64,000 nt of DNA, taken from positions 1 through 64,000 of the forward strand of contig CAVOUJ010000017.1 in assembly GCA_963699535.1 (NCBI GenBank), in the 5' to 3' direction. The translations under genes and the position numbers were made by a program. The DNA is from VBDM01 sp963699535 (GTDB lineage: Bacteria > Pseudomonadota > Gammaproteobacteria > Burkholderiales > SG8-39). Under the pieces are notes generated by a model, which saw nothing but the letters and a program-made list of their open reading frames with translations, was not told the DNA's origin and ran no database searches. Positions 10,308-18,821 of the stretch are shown one piece after another. How positions within the stretch are numbered: the stretch's first letter is position 1; every line of letters begins with the position of its first letter.

Positions 10308-11804
10308 ATGTCCGGTTCTCCGATCTACGCCACGTCCGCGATCCGCGAGCTGGAGGAACTGGCGCGCGCCGAGCCCGGCGCGCCCGTCCTCATGGAGCGC
10401 GCCGGCCTCGCCGCGGCCAAGCTCGCGCGCAACCTCTGCGGCGATACGGCGAAAGCCGTTCTCGTCGTCGCCGGCCCTGGCAACAACGGCGGCGACGCAT
10501 TCGAAGTCGCCGCGCACCTGAAGCGCGGGTACTTCCGCGTGAGCGTCGTTTTCTCCGGCGAGCGCGAAAGGCTGTCGAAGGACGCGCGGGCGGCGCTGAG
10601 AAAATGGGAAGCTGCCGGCGGGACGCTGCTCGGCGCGATCCCCGAAACTTCACGCTTCGATCTCGCCATCGATGGCCTGTTCGGGATCGGCTTGACGCGG
10701 CCGCTCGAGGGCGCGCACGCGGCGCTGGTCGGGAAGCTCAATGCCCTGGAAACCCCGATCCTTGCACTGGATATTCCCAGCGGCATCAACGCGGACACGG
10801 GCGCGGTCATGGGCTGCGCCGTACGCGCAAGCCACACGATCACCTTCATCGCCCACAAGCCCGGCCTGCTCACCCTCGACGGGCCGGACCACTGCGGCAT
10901 GCTGAAGCTCGATACCCTCGGCATCGATCCTGCAAGCGTGCTCGATCCCGAGGGAGAGCTGCTCGACGAATCGATACTCGAGGGAGCGGTCCATCCACGG
11001 CCGAAGAATTTCCACAAAGGACAGGCGGGCAGCGTCGGCATCCTGGGCGGCTCTGCCGGAATGGTGGGCGCCGCAGTGATCGCAGGACGCGCCGCGCTCC
11101 AATGCGGCGCGGGACGCGTCTATCTGGGATTGCTCACCCCTCGCCCGCCTGACGTGGACTACACCCGGCCGGAGCTGATGCTGCGCAAGCCCTCCGCGGT
11201 CACCGAGAAAGGTTTGGTCGACATGCTCGTCGCCGGGCCGGGCATGGGCAAGTCATCGGCCGGAAGAAAGCTGCTCGGCTCGGCGCTCCGCGCGCCGGTT
11301 CCCCTTCTCCTCGACGCCGATGCGCTGAATCTGGTCGCCGATAGCGGGACCTTTGCCGCGACGCTCGCCAAGCGCGCGGCGCCGACGATCATGACGCCCC
11401 ATCCTGCCGAAGCGGCGCGCCTGCTCGGGAGAGCAACCGGCGAAGTGCAGTCCGACCGCGTTGCTTCGGCGAGGGAGATGGCGCGGCGCTACCGCAGTCT
11501 TGTCGTGCTGAAGGGCAACGGCAGCGTGATCGCAGCGCCCGAAGGTGCGTTCTGGATCAATCCCACGGGCAATCCCGGAATGGCTTCGGCCGGGATGGGT
11601 GACGCGCTCGCCGGGATGATCGCAGCCCTGTGTGCCCAGGGCGCCGATCCCTTGACGGCCCTGCTCGCCGGAACCTTCCTGCACGGCGCCGCTGCGGACG
11701 CGCTCGCCGCCAGGGGTTCCGGGCCGGTTGGAATCACCGCGAGCGAAGTCATCGACCAGGCGCGCGTGCTGCTCAATGCCGCAATTTCAGAAGCGAAACC
11801 CTAG
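10308..11804 (+). CDS. nnrDE: Bifunctional NAD(P)H-hydrate epimerase / ADP-dependent dehydratase
   Basis: 498 residues repairing hydrated NAD(P)H in the cytosol. The N-terminal YjeF_N epimerase domain (residues 1-215) carries VVAGPGNNGGDAFEVAAHLK and LDIPSGINADTG. The C-terminal ribokinase-like dehydratase domain (about 230-495) carries KGQAGSVGILGGSAGMVGAA and the nucleotide-site signature NPGMASAGMGDALAGMIAAL. I chose the ATG at 10308 over a TTG nine bases upstream, since family members start a few residues before the Ala-Ile-Arg-Glu-Leu helix. Its end overlaps the convergent outer-membrane protein gene by 18 bp. Confidence 0.93.
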   Translation: MSGSPIYATSAIRELEELARAEPGAPVLMERAGLAAAKLARNLCGDTAKAVLVVAGPGNNGGDAFEVAAHLKRGYFRVSVVFSGERERLSKDARAALRKWEAAGGTLLGAIPETSRFDLAIDGLFGIGLTRPLEGAHAALVGKLNALETPILALDIPSGINADTGAVMGCAVRASHTITFIAHKPGLLTLDGPDHCGMLKLDTLGIDPASVLDPEGELLDESILEGAVHPRPKNFHKGQAGSVGILGGSAGMVGAAVIAGRAALQCGAGRVYLGLLTPRPPDVDYTRPELMLRKPSAVTEKGLVDMLVAGPGMGKSSAGRKLLGSALRAPVPLLLDADALNLVADSGTFAATLAKRAAPTIMTPHPAEAARLLGRATGEVQSDRVASAREMARRYRSLVVLKGNGSVIAAPEGAFWINPTGNPGMASAGMGDALAGMIAALCAQGADPLTALLAGTFLHGAAADALAARGSGPVGITASEVIDQARVLLNAAISEAKP

Positions 11805-12515
11805 CTTCACGCCGTAGCTCGTGGCGTCACCGGTCTTGTCCCCTTCGAGCGCGACATTCACGAGGACAAAGTTCATGTTGAGCCCGACAAATGCCTTGTT
11901 CAGGCTGAAGGATTCCTCCGACAAGTTGTTAGGGTTGGGCGTGAGGTTCGGCGTGCTCGTCACCCACACCTTGCCGATTCCTCCGTAAGGGGTGAACAGG
12001 GCAAAACCCTTCGAGATCGAAAGGTCGACGCCGCGTGTGTTGAAGTCGAGCTGATCCACTCCGGAGAGCTGCGTATAGCTCCCGCGAAGGGCGATCGCGG
12101 GCATGGCCGTGCCTCCCTTGACGAACGCCCAGCGTAGCTCGGCCCCGTACAACCGTATGTTGGTCCCCGGCGCGGCGCCCGCCATCACGCCCACGTCCAG
12201 GCTCAAAGGCAGCCCCAGACTGAACCGCACTGACGGCACCGTGATGTTGGAGATGTCTCCGGCTCCAGCCGCCTGGAACACGGCGGGGTTCTCGATCTTC
12301 GTGGTCGTAGCGGCCACGCCCAGGTCGAAGCCGAAAAGCCCGAGCGGCTCTGCAGGGGCCAGCGGCTTGTACGACAGGGCGGCTCCGAGATCCTGCGACA
12401 GCCTATGGAATTGATCCTGAGTGGTGAGGCCACCGATAGTGATGTCGTTCGCGGCCGCCGGGAGCGACGCGGCGAGGATTACTGCAGCGACAAGCGCATG
12501 CCTCAGAAGCATCAT
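11787..12515 (-). CDS. Predicted outer-membrane beta-barrel protein
   Basis: 242 residues from the ATG at 12515, chosen because it gives a clean signal peptide (MMLLRHALVAAVILAASLPA, then AAND). The mature part is Gly/aromatic-rich with alternating polarity (for example FDLGVAATTTKIENPAV and AIALRGSYTQLSGVDQLDF). It ends in LGFRF, a terminal Phe as expected for recognition by the BAM complex. I do not recognise a named family; DUF6588-like outer-membrane proteins are a possibility. It may be transcribed with the GltB-like gene upstream (89 bp gap), though the two have no obvious functional link. Confidence 0.7.
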   Translation of the reverse strand: MMLLRHALVAAVILAASLPAAANDITIGGLTTQDQFHRLSQDLGAALSYKPLAPAEPLGLFGFDLGVAATTTKIENPAVFQAAGAGDISNITVPSVRFSLGLPLSLDVGVMAGAAPGTNIRLYGAELRWAFVKGGTAMPAIALRGSYTQLSGVDQLDFNTRGVDLSISKGFALFTPYGGIGKVWVTSTPNLTPNPNNLSEESFSLNKAFVGLNMNFVLVNVALEGDKTGDATSYGVKLGFRF

Positions 12516-12603
12516 GATCTCCGAAGGAGAGAAACGCAGCGCGCAATCTAGCACATCGATGCAGCCGTAGCCCGCGGGCCGCCCGGTCGAGCGGAAATAG
12601 TGC

Positions 12604-14103
12604 TCAGGCGGCCTTGCGTTTTGCGTTTGCCTCGGGGTAAGGATAGAGGATGTTGAGCGCCTGGCTGTGGCCCGCGGTCTGCACGATGCGCACGTGCTCG
12701 CGCTTGAGCTCGCGCGAGTGCCGGCAACCGCAGGAGTGCGCGATCATGTCGATTTCCTTGTTCATTCCCATCGCATAGTTGGCGACGCGCTGGTACTTCT
12801 CTTCGACCACGAGGCCGCGTTGCAGCCTGGGGTTGTGCGTCGTCACGCCGGTGGGACAGGTGTTCTGGTGGCAGCGCAGGGCCTGGATGCACCCTAAGGA
12901 GAACATGAAGCCGCGTGCGGTATTGACGAAATCCGCGCCCACGCACAAGGCCCACGCAGCTTTTGCCGAAGTGACCAGCCTTCCGGCCGCGACGACCCGA
13001 ATGCGGCCTCGCAAACCGGACTCGATGAGCGCATCGATCACGCGGGGCAAGGCTTCGGCGATCGGAAGCGCCATGTGGTCCATCAAGGCCTGCGGCGCGG
13101 CGCCGGAACCGCCCTCCCCGCCGTCGATGACGAGAAAGTCCGGGGCGTATTCAAGGCCGCGCCGATTCACCGCTTCGCAGACTTCATTGATGAACTGCCA
13201 GCCGCCGACCGCGGTCTTGACTCCGACGGGCTTCCCGCCGAGCTCGCGCAGGGACGCGACCTTGTCGAGCAGTTGATCCACGTCGGCGATGTCGCGGTGG
13301 CGATTCGGGCTGATCGAGTCCTGGTGCACGGGAATGCCGCGAACCGCCGCGATCTGCTCGGTGACCTTTACCGCCGGCAGCACTCCACCCTTGCCGGGCT
13401 TTGCGCCCTGCGAGAGCTTTATTTCGAACGCCTTGACCTGCGGACGCGCCGCGAGCTCCCTCGCTTTCCCGGGCGAGAAGTGTCCGTCCACGTCGCGCAC
13501 GCCGTAGTTGGCGGTTCCGATCTGCATGACGATGTCGCAGTCGCCCTCCAGGTGGAACGGCGATAGCCCTCCCTCGCCGGTGTCCATCCAGCAGCCCGCG
13601 AGCGCAGCGCCGCGCGACAGCGCGCGCACCGCCGGCTCAGAGATCGCGCCGAAGCTCATGCCGCTGATGTTCACCACGGATCTCGCCCGGAACGGCTCCT
13701 TGCAGAAACCCTCTCCGATCGAGAGGGGCGGCGTGGGCAGCCGGTCCTCCTCGAGCACCGGATAGGGATGATTGACGAACAGGATCGAGCCGGGCTCGTT
13801 GGTATTGTTGGTCGAGCCGAAGCCGATCACACCGGCCTCGGCTTTGGCGAGCCGGTACACCCAGCCCCGCGTCGCGCGATTGAACGGCAGCTCTTCCCGG
13901 TCGTTCATGAAGAAGTACTGCCGGAAGTACTCGCCCTGCTTCTCCAGCAGGTAGCGCAGATGGCCGATGACCGGATAGTTGCGCAGGACCGTGTGCTTCT
14001 TCTGCGTGATGTCCTGGATGAAGACGATCACCAGGAACGCGATCAGCGCAACGCCGATGAGGGTCCCCAGTCCGTAGGAGACGACACCCAGCATGCCGGA
14101 CAT
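12604..14103 (-). CDS. FMN-binding glutamate synthase-family protein (GltB central-domain-like), membrane-anchored
   Basis: 499 residues. An N-terminal membrane helix (LGTLIGVALIAFLVIVFIQD) precedes a TIM barrel of the glutamate synthase FMN domain: VNISGMSFGAISEPAVRALS, GTANYGVRDVDGHFSPGKAR, KLSQGAKPGKGGVLPAVKV and FLVIDGGEGGSGAAPQ. CHQNTCPTGVTTH holds the cysteines that in GltB bind a 3Fe-4S cluster. There is no glutaminase domain or small subunit nearby, so it is a stand-alone member. Such proteins are common but their substrate is not established. The frame is intact. Confidence 0.85.
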   Translation of the reverse strand: MSGMLGVVSYGLGTLIGVALIAFLVIVFIQDITQKKHTVLRNYPVIGHLRYLLEKQGEYFRQYFFMNDREELPFNRATRGWVYRLAKAEAGVIGFGSTNNTNEPGSILFVNHPYPVLEEDRLPTPPLSIGEGFCKEPFRARSVVNISGMSFGAISEPAVRALSRGAALAGCWMDTGEGGLSPFHLEGDCDIVMQIGTANYGVRDVDGHFSPGKARELAARPQVKAFEIKLSQGAKPGKGGVLPAVKVTEQIAAVRGIPVHQDSISPNRHRDIADVDQLLDKVASLRELGGKPVGVKTAVGGWQFINEVCEAVNRRGLEYAPDFLVIDGGEGGSGAAPQALMDHMALPIAEALPRVIDALIESGLRGRIRVVAAGRLVTSAKAAWALCVGADFVNTARGFMFSLGCIQALRCHQNTCPTGVTTHNPRLQRGLVVEEKYQRVANYAMGMNKEIDMIAHSCGCRHSRELKREHVRIVQTAGHSQALNILYPYPEANAKRKAA

Positions 14104-14130
14104 ACTCCTCCTCTCTCCCTGTCTCCAGGG

Positions 14131-14622
14131 CTACGGCAGGACGCGCAGTATCACCGATCCGGGATGGTCGGCTGCGCCGTTTCGAAGCTCGACTTCCGTG
14201 GCCGGGCGCACTTCGACGACGGTGCACGAGACCTTCAGCGCCATCCCGGCGAGCGGATGGTTGGCGTCGAGCACGACCTTGTCGTCGGCGATGTCCGTGA
14301 CCGAGAAGATCAGGTCTTCCTCGTCGCCCAGCGCCGCGCCGTCGAAACGCATTCCAGTCTCGATGGCGTCGGGGAAACGACTGCGCGGCTCGACGCGCAG
14401 AAGGCTGTCGTCATAGTCGCCGAAAGCCTCCTCGGGCTCAAGCCGCACCTCGACCCTGTCCTTGGGCGCCTTGCCCTCGAGCGCAGCCTCGACCGCCGGG
14501 AAAATATCGCCGAAGCCTCCGTGCAGATACTGCACGGGCTCCTCGGAGCGCTGAATCATGTTGCCCCAGATATCGGAAATTTCGATATCGAGCGAAACGA
14601 TCGTGTTTTTTGCGACGCGCAA
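14131..14622 (-). CDS. FKBP-type peptidyl-prolyl isomerase, SlyD-like
   Basis: 163 residues from a TTG at 14622 (MRVAKNTIVSLDIEISDIWG). No in-frame ATG or GTG lies between the stop of the preceding bcp gene and the conserved strand, so the rare start is the best choice. The FKBP fold carries an IF-type chaperone insertion. Visible family features are YLHGGFGDIFPAVEAALEGK, LEPEEAFGDYDDSLLRVEPR and VVLDANHPLAGMALKVSC, the last close to the SlyD NHxLAG motif. The His-rich metal tail of E. coli SlyD is absent. It lies 29 bp downstream of bcp and is likely co-transcribed. Confidence 0.82.
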   Translation of the reverse strand: MRVAKNTIVSLDIEISDIWGNMIQRSEEPVQYLHGGFGDIFPAVEAALEGKAPKDRVEVRLEPEEAFGDYDDSLLRVEPRSRFPDAIETGMRFDGAALGDEEDLIFSVTDIADDKVVLDANHPLAGMALKVSCTVVEVRPATEVELRNGAADHPGSVILRVLP

Positions 14623-14651
14623 GCGGCAGACGCCCGAGGCTCGACGCGGGC

Positions 14652-15116
14652 TTACCGCAGCGACTTGATCAGCTCGAGCACTTCCGTGGCGTGGCCCCGC
14701 GGATTCACGCCGAAGAATACGTGCCTGACCGTGCCCTGCTTGTCGATGATGAAAGTGGAGCGCGTGATGCAGACCTTCACCGATCCGTTGGATTCCTTCT
14801 CGTGCGCCACGCCGTACTTTCGGCAAACCTCCGCCTCGGTGTCCGCAAGCAGCCGAATCGACACTCCGTGCTGATCGCGAAAATCGGCGTGTCGAAGGCA
14901 ATCGTCGGTACTTACCCCGAGCACTACGCAGTCCTGCCGGGCAAATTCTTCCTCGTGGTCGGAAAAATCCGTCGCCTGCAGCGTGCAGCCCGGGGTACCG
15001 TCCTTGGGATAGAAGTACAGCACCACATTCACTTTGCCGAGGAACTGCGCGAGCTCCACGGTTTCCATGTCCGCATCGGGAAGCGAGAAAAGCGGCGCCG
15101 GCTGCCCTGTCTTCAA
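14652..15116 (-). CDS. bcp: Thioredoxin-dependent peroxiredoxin, Bcp/PrxQ type
   Basis: 154 residues reducing H2O2 and organic peroxides in the cytosol. The core YFYPKDGTPGCTLQATDFSD contains the peroxidatic Cys (in PGCT) with its Thr/Arg environment, followed by VVLGVSTDDCLRHADFRDQH and STFIIDKQGTVRHVF. I prefer a TTG at 15116 (MKTGQPAPLFSLPDADM), because it matches the 150-160 residue family length and no ATG is available upstream before the divergent roxA start. The start therefore remains tentative. It is divergent from roxA across about 95 bp. Confidence 0.85.
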   Translation of the reverse strand: MKTGQPAPLFSLPDADMETVELAQFLGKVNVVLYFYPKDGTPGCTLQATDFSDHEEEFARQDCVVLGVSTDDCLRHADFRDQHGVSIRLLADTEAEVCRKYGVAHEKESNGSVKVCITRSTFIIDKQGTVRHVFFGVNPRGHATEVLELIKSLR

Positions 15117-15210
15117 TAGATCAGGCGGGCACTCTGCTGGCTTGATCGACGCCGCTCGATTCAAGGTTTCCTCGCCGGGTTCGATGCACCGCCAGACTAT
15201 AATCGCGGCG

Positions 15211-16341
15211 ATGAGAATGCAACTGCTCGGCGGCCTGCACGCAGAGAGATTCCTGTCACAATTCTGGCAACGCAAACCCCTGCTTGTCCGTAACGCGATC
15301 CCCGGCTTTAAAGGCCTCGTGCAAGCGCCTGAATTGCTTGCGCTCGCGACGCGCGACGATATCGAATCGCGGCTCGTATGGCGCCAGCGCGACGCCTGGC
15401 ACCTGCGGCACGGGCCGTTTTCGCGCGGCGAGCTGATGCGCCTGCCCAAGCGGAACTGGACGCTTCTGGTGCAGGGCCTGAATCTCGAGTTGTCCGCTGC
15501 CGACGCATTGCTGCGGCGCTTCCGCTTTCTTCCCTACTCGCGGCTGGACGACGTCATGGTGAGTTACGCGGCGCCGGGCGGCGGAGTCGGACCGCACTTC
15601 GATTCCTACGACGTGTTTCTACTTCAAGGGCCGGGTCGGCGCTCGTGGGGCGTGAGCGGGCCGCGCGACCGGAAGCTCGATCCCGCCGCGCCGCTCCAGA
15701 TCCTGCGCAACTTCCGCCCCGAAATGCAGTGGCTCCTCGAACCGGGCGACTTGCTGTACCTGCCGCCGGGCTGGGCCCATGACGGCATCGCGGTCGAGTC
15801 CTGCTTCACCTATTCGATCGGCTTGCGCTCGCCGTCGCACCGGGAAACAGCACGGGAATTCCTCGGCTTCCTGCAGGACCGCGTCGAATTCGACGGGCAC
15901 GATACCGACCGTGGCCTCAAGCCGGCGCGGCACCCTGCGGAAATCCCGGAGAAGACGCTGCGGCAGGCTGCCGCCGTCGCGCGGAGAATCCGCTGGCGCA
16001 GGCGCGACCTCGAGACGTTTCTCGGAGAATACCTGTCTGCCCCAAAACCACACGTCGTATTTCTTCGGCCGCACGCTCCGCGTTCTCTGTTGCGCTTCAT
16101 GTCGCTGTGCAGAACGCGAGGGCTGCGTCTCGACCTGCGCACCAGGATGCTGTTCCGCGCTACGGCCTTCTTCGTCAACGGAGAGCGGATCGAGCCCGCC
16201 AGGGGCTTGCGGTCCTGGCTCGTGCGCCTCGCCGACGAGCGCGCTCTTCATGCGGGCCGGCGCATACCGGCGGCGCTCCTGCGCCTCCTCCACGGCTGGT
16301 ACGTCGCCGGCTGGCTTCATATCGGAGATCGCTATGAGTGA
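15211..16341 (+). CDS. roxA: Cupin-4/JmjC ribosomal-protein arginine hydroxylase, RoxA (YcfD)-like
   Basis: 376 residues against 373 for E. coli YcfD, an Fe(II)/2-oxoglutarate oxygenase that hydroxylates ribosomal protein uL16. The JmjC core YAAPGGGVGPHFDSYDVFLL supplies the HxD iron ligands. LEPGDLLYLPPGWAHDGIAV supplies the distal His of the facial triad. The winged-helix C-terminus ends RLLHGWYVAGWLHIGDRYE. I chose the ATG at 15211. A TATAAT hexamer ends only 7 bp upstream, so either the transcript is nearly leaderless or translation starts at the second Met (15217). The stop overlaps the next gene by 8 bp. Confidence 0.9.
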   Translation: MRMQLLGGLHAERFLSQFWQRKPLLVRNAIPGFKGLVQAPELLALATRDDIESRLVWRQRDAWHLRHGPFSRGELMRLPKRNWTLLVQGLNLELSAADALLRRFRFLPYSRLDDVMVSYAAPGGGVGPHFDSYDVFLLQGPGRRSWGVSGPRDRKLDPAAPLQILRNFRPEMQWLLEPGDLLYLPPGWAHDGIAVESCFTYSIGLRSPSHRETAREFLGFLQDRVEFDGHDTDRGLKPARHPAEIPEKTLRQAAAVARRIRWRRRDLETFLGEYLSAPKPHVVFLRPHAPRSLLRFMSLCRTRGLRLDLRTRMLFRATAFFVNGERIEPARGLRSWLVRLADERALHAGRRIPAALLRLLHGWYVAGWLHIGDRYE

Positions 16342-16837
16342 ACTTCCCTCAGATGCGGTACCCGAGAGGATCCTGCTCGCGACCAGGAACGAATATCTTG
16401 AAGGCTTCAACAGACTGCTCGGCCTGGTGCGCCGGGAACTGCGCATCTTCGATCCCGACCTATCCGAGCTCGAGATGAATTCGACTGCGCGCATCGAGAC
16501 GCTCACTCGCTTCCTTCGGCAAGACCGCAACCGCGTCGTCTATGTCGCGCTGCACGATATCGGCCACGTCACCCAACGTTGCCCGAGGCTGATCACCCTG
16601 ATGGGGAGCTATACCGCCGGGATCCGGATCTTCCGCACACAAGGCGATGCGGCCAAAGTACAGGATTGCTTCGTCCTTGCGGACGGAGATCACCTCCTGC
16701 GCCGGCCGGTCACGGCGCAGCCGCGCGGGGTCCTCGTGATCAACGACCCGAAGGAGTGCCAGCCGATGCGCGAGCGTTTCGACGAGATCTGGGAGTCTTC
16801 CGAGCCGGCAGTATCGGTGAACGCAACCGGCCTTTGA
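16334..16837 (+). CDS. Conserved hypothetical protein (DUF7931-like)
   Basis: 167 residues, beginning MSELPSDAVPERILLATRNE and overlapping the end of roxA. It has no signal peptide or membrane segment. The middle has a phospholipase-D-like feel without the HKD motif: ELRIFDPDLSELEMNSTARI, VVYVALHDIGHVTQRCPRLI, then GVLVINDPKECQPMRERFDE. Proteins like this follow roxA in several betaproteobacteria as far as I recall, but no activity is established. The tight overlap with roxA implies joint expression. Confidence 0.75.
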   Translation: MSELPSDAVPERILLATRNEYLEGFNRLLGLVRRELRIFDPDLSELEMNSTARIETLTRFLRQDRNRVVYVALHDIGHVTQRCPRLITLMGSYTAGIRIFRTQGDAAKVQDCFVLADGDHLLRRPVTAQPRGVLVINDPKECQPMRERFDEIWESSEPAVSVNATGL

Positions 16838-16851
16838 ACCGGCAGATCTCC

Positions 16852-17631
16852 TCAAAGCTGCCGCCAGCCGAATCCTTCTTCCTGGGTGGCGACCGAGATC
16901 CACTGCGGTTCGCAGCCCATCGCTCCCGCGAGCGCGCAGCGCGCCAGTTCAGGCGTGTTGTTGGTCTGCGACAAGTGCGCCGCGATGACGTGCTCGAGCC
17001 GGCTGCGGTCCAGCGCGCCGAGCATCGCCCCCGAAGCCTGGTTGTCCAGGTGCCCGAGGCGACTCGATATGCGTGCCTTGAGCGAGGGCGGATAAGGTCC
17101 ACCCATCAGCATGTCCAGATCGTGGTTGCACTCAAGCACCAGCGCATTGCAGCCGGACAGGTTCGATTCGATGTGCCGGGTCGAGCAGCCCGTGTCGGTC
17201 AAGACGCCGAGCCGGCGAGCGCCGTCGCCAAGGACATACTGCACGGGCTCGCGCGCATCGTGCGGCACCGCAAACGGTTGCACCAACAGATCGCCGACTT
17301 CGAAGGCGTGCGAAGTGTCCACAAGATTCAGCACGCAGCCCTGGTCTATGTCGGGATTCGTTTCTCGAAGAGCACTCAGAGTGCCGTGAGTGAGCCAGAC
17401 CGGAACGCCGAAGCAGCGAGCCAGGGGGAATACGCCATCACTGTGGTCGCCATGCTCGTGCGTGACGATGATTCCGCACAGGTCGGATGCCTCCAGCCCG
17501 GCGCGGGCGAGGCGCGAAACGGTCTCCTTGAGCCCAAACCCGCAATCGAGCATGACACGGGTTTGGCCCGCTTGAACGATCAGGGCGTTGCCCTCGCTGC
17601 CGCTACCGAGCGAGGCGAAGCGCAGACTCAA
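16852..17631 (-). CDS. MBL-fold metallohydrolase (YycJ/VicX-like)
   Basis: 259 residues starting at a TTG (17631) with a GGAG ribosome-binding site a few bases upstream; no ATG fits. The metallo-beta-lactamase metal motif is in GIIVTHEHGDHSDGVFPLAR, with further ligands in VPHDAREPVQYVL, LGVLTDTGCST and ALVLECNHD. The N-terminus LRFASLGSGSEGNALIV is the hallmark of the YycJ branch, thought to act as an exonuclease linked to DNA repair or division. It ends only 15 bp from the convergent gene at 16837. The upstream gap to bamC holds a perfect palindrome. Confidence 0.88.
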   Translation of the reverse strand: MSLRFASLGSGSEGNALIVQAGQTRVMLDCGFGLKETVSRLARAGLEASDLCGIIVTHEHGDHSDGVFPLARCFGVPVWLTHGTLSALRETNPDIDQGCVLNLVDTSHAFEVGDLLVQPFAVPHDAREPVQYVLGDGARRLGVLTDTGCSTRHIESNLSGCNALVLECNHDLDMLMGGPYPPSLKARISSRLGHLDNQASGAMLGALDRSRLEHVIAAHLSQTNNTPELARCALAGAMGCEPQWISVATQEEGFGWRQL

Positions 17632-17645
17632 CTCCCAGAGTCGAC

Positions 17646-17663
17646 GAGGGGATGCATCCCCTC
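17646..17663. promoter_or_regulatory. Perfect 18-bp palindrome between bamC and the MBL gene
   Basis: GAGGGGATGCATCCCCTC is fully self-complementary and lies 15 bp upstream of the MBL-hydrolase start and downstream of bamC. On the plus strand ATTTTG follows it, but no plus-strand gene needs a terminator here. On the minus strand there is no T run. It could be an operator, an RNA hairpin controlling translation of the TTG-started gene, or a weak terminator of the dapA-bamC transcript. Confidence 0.5.
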
Positions 17664-17693
17664 ATTTTGTGACCGGGCCGGGATACACGTCTT

Positions 17694-18821
17694 CTAGTTC
17701 AGTTGCTGCTGCAGCAGGGAAAGGATCTTGCGCGCGGTTTCCGAAGGATCAGGGCCGCCCTCCTTGTTGAGTACCTGTATCTCGCTCGACTCATTGCGAT
17801 CCTTCACCAGGACTCGATACTGCTCCGCCTTCGGATCCGGCGTCGAGCGCCAAAACGCGAGTTTCGAAAAGAAGCCGTCCTTCTGCGCCTCGGCTTCCGG
17901 ATTGAGGTATCGGACGAAGTAATAGCCCTGGGAGCGGTTGCGGTCTTCCACCGTGAACCCGGCGCGGTCGAGCACCAGTCCCACCCTCCTCCATGCGCGG
18001 TCGAACGGCTCGGCGAGCTCGATCGCGCTCGGGCCGCCTTGTCCTCCTACGATCTTTGCGCGCTCTTCCTTCTTGGGCGCGGCAAGCTCGCTCTTGGCCT
18101 GGGCCTCGCCCACGCCGAAGCGCATCATCATGCGGCGCAGGAATTCCGCTTCCAGCCCCGGGTCGGAAGGCCGGGCCTGCCACGCCGTCATATTCGCATC
18201 GCGCGGCTCGTTGACGTAGACCTCGACCAGGCCCCTGTGGCTGACGTAGATCTCGGTCGTGTCGGGTTGAGAGCCGCGATCGAGACGCGTTCGAAACTTG
18301 TCGCGTTGACCGCTGGAGTACATTCCTTCACCGAGTTTGCCGATCAGACCGCGGAATCCGTCCTCCGGGATCCTGCTCCGGTCCTCGGCCCAGTCGGTTT
18401 CCATGATGCCGACCTCGGGGCGCTCGATCTTGATGAGGAACCCGGCCTCCTGCCAGAACTCCTTCACCTTGGGCCAGACCTTCTCGGGCGGCTCGGGCAC
18501 GACCAGCCAGCGCTCGGAACCGGATCGCTCCAGCTTGACCTTGTCCACGATCGGGAGAATCCCGGTAACCCCGGGCTTCGGCGCGCTGGCGCGCTCGGCG
18601 CTGTAGGCGGAAAAGGTCGCCGTCCCGGTCGGGCTGATGTCCGGAATGTCATGGCGCTCGTCGCGCGCCGGCGTCGTCAGCTCCGGAGGAATATCAAGCG
18701 GAGGAAGCTTGGTTGCAGTTTTGTATTCGGCCTTCGTCGAATCGAAAGACGAGACGCTGCTGCATCCTGCCAGCGCCACCACCGCGACCGCGGCGGCTGC
18801 GCGGCGGCCCAACCCAATCAT
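17694..18821 (-). CDS. bamC: Outer-membrane assembly lipoprotein BamC
   Basis: 375 residues. A lipoprotein signal peptide ends in the lipobox LAGC (VVALAGCSSV, Cys near residue 20). The extended Pro-rich segment TKLPPLDIPPELTTP is the BamC lasso that contacts BamD. Two helix-grip domains follow (about 95-210 and 245-370), recognisable by VVPEPPEKVWPKVKEFWQEA in the first and VGLVLDRAGFTVEDRNRSQG in the second. It belongs to the periplasmic side of the beta-barrel assembly machine. Its start overlaps the dapA stop (ATGA), a dapA-bamC order also found in gammaproteobacteria. Confidence 0.93.
   Translation of the reverse strand: MIGLGRRAAAAVAVVALAGCSSVSSFDSTKAEYKTATKLPPLDIPPELTTPARDERHDIPDISPTGTATFSAYSAERASAPKPGVTGILPIVDKVKLERSGSERWLVVPEPPEKVWPKVKEFWQEAGFLIKIERPEVGIMETDWAEDRSRIPEDGFRGLIGKLGEGMYSSGQRDKFRTRLDRGSQPDTTEIYVSHRGLVEVYVNEPRDANMTAWQARPSDPGLEAEFLRRMMMRFGVGEAQAKSELAAPKKEERAKIVGGQGGPSAIELAEPFDRAWRRVGLVLDRAGFTVEDRNRSQGYYFVRYLNPEAEAQKDGFFSKLAFWRSTPDPKAEQYRVLVKDRNESSEIQVLNKEGGPDPSETARKILSLLQQQLN

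Noticed and set aside
15198..15203. TATAAT as proof of a leaderless roxA transcript
   Set aside because: The hexamer is a good -10, but TATAAT 7 bp from ATG could equally promote a transcript starting at the second Met, and no -35 was clear. Left as a comment under roxA.
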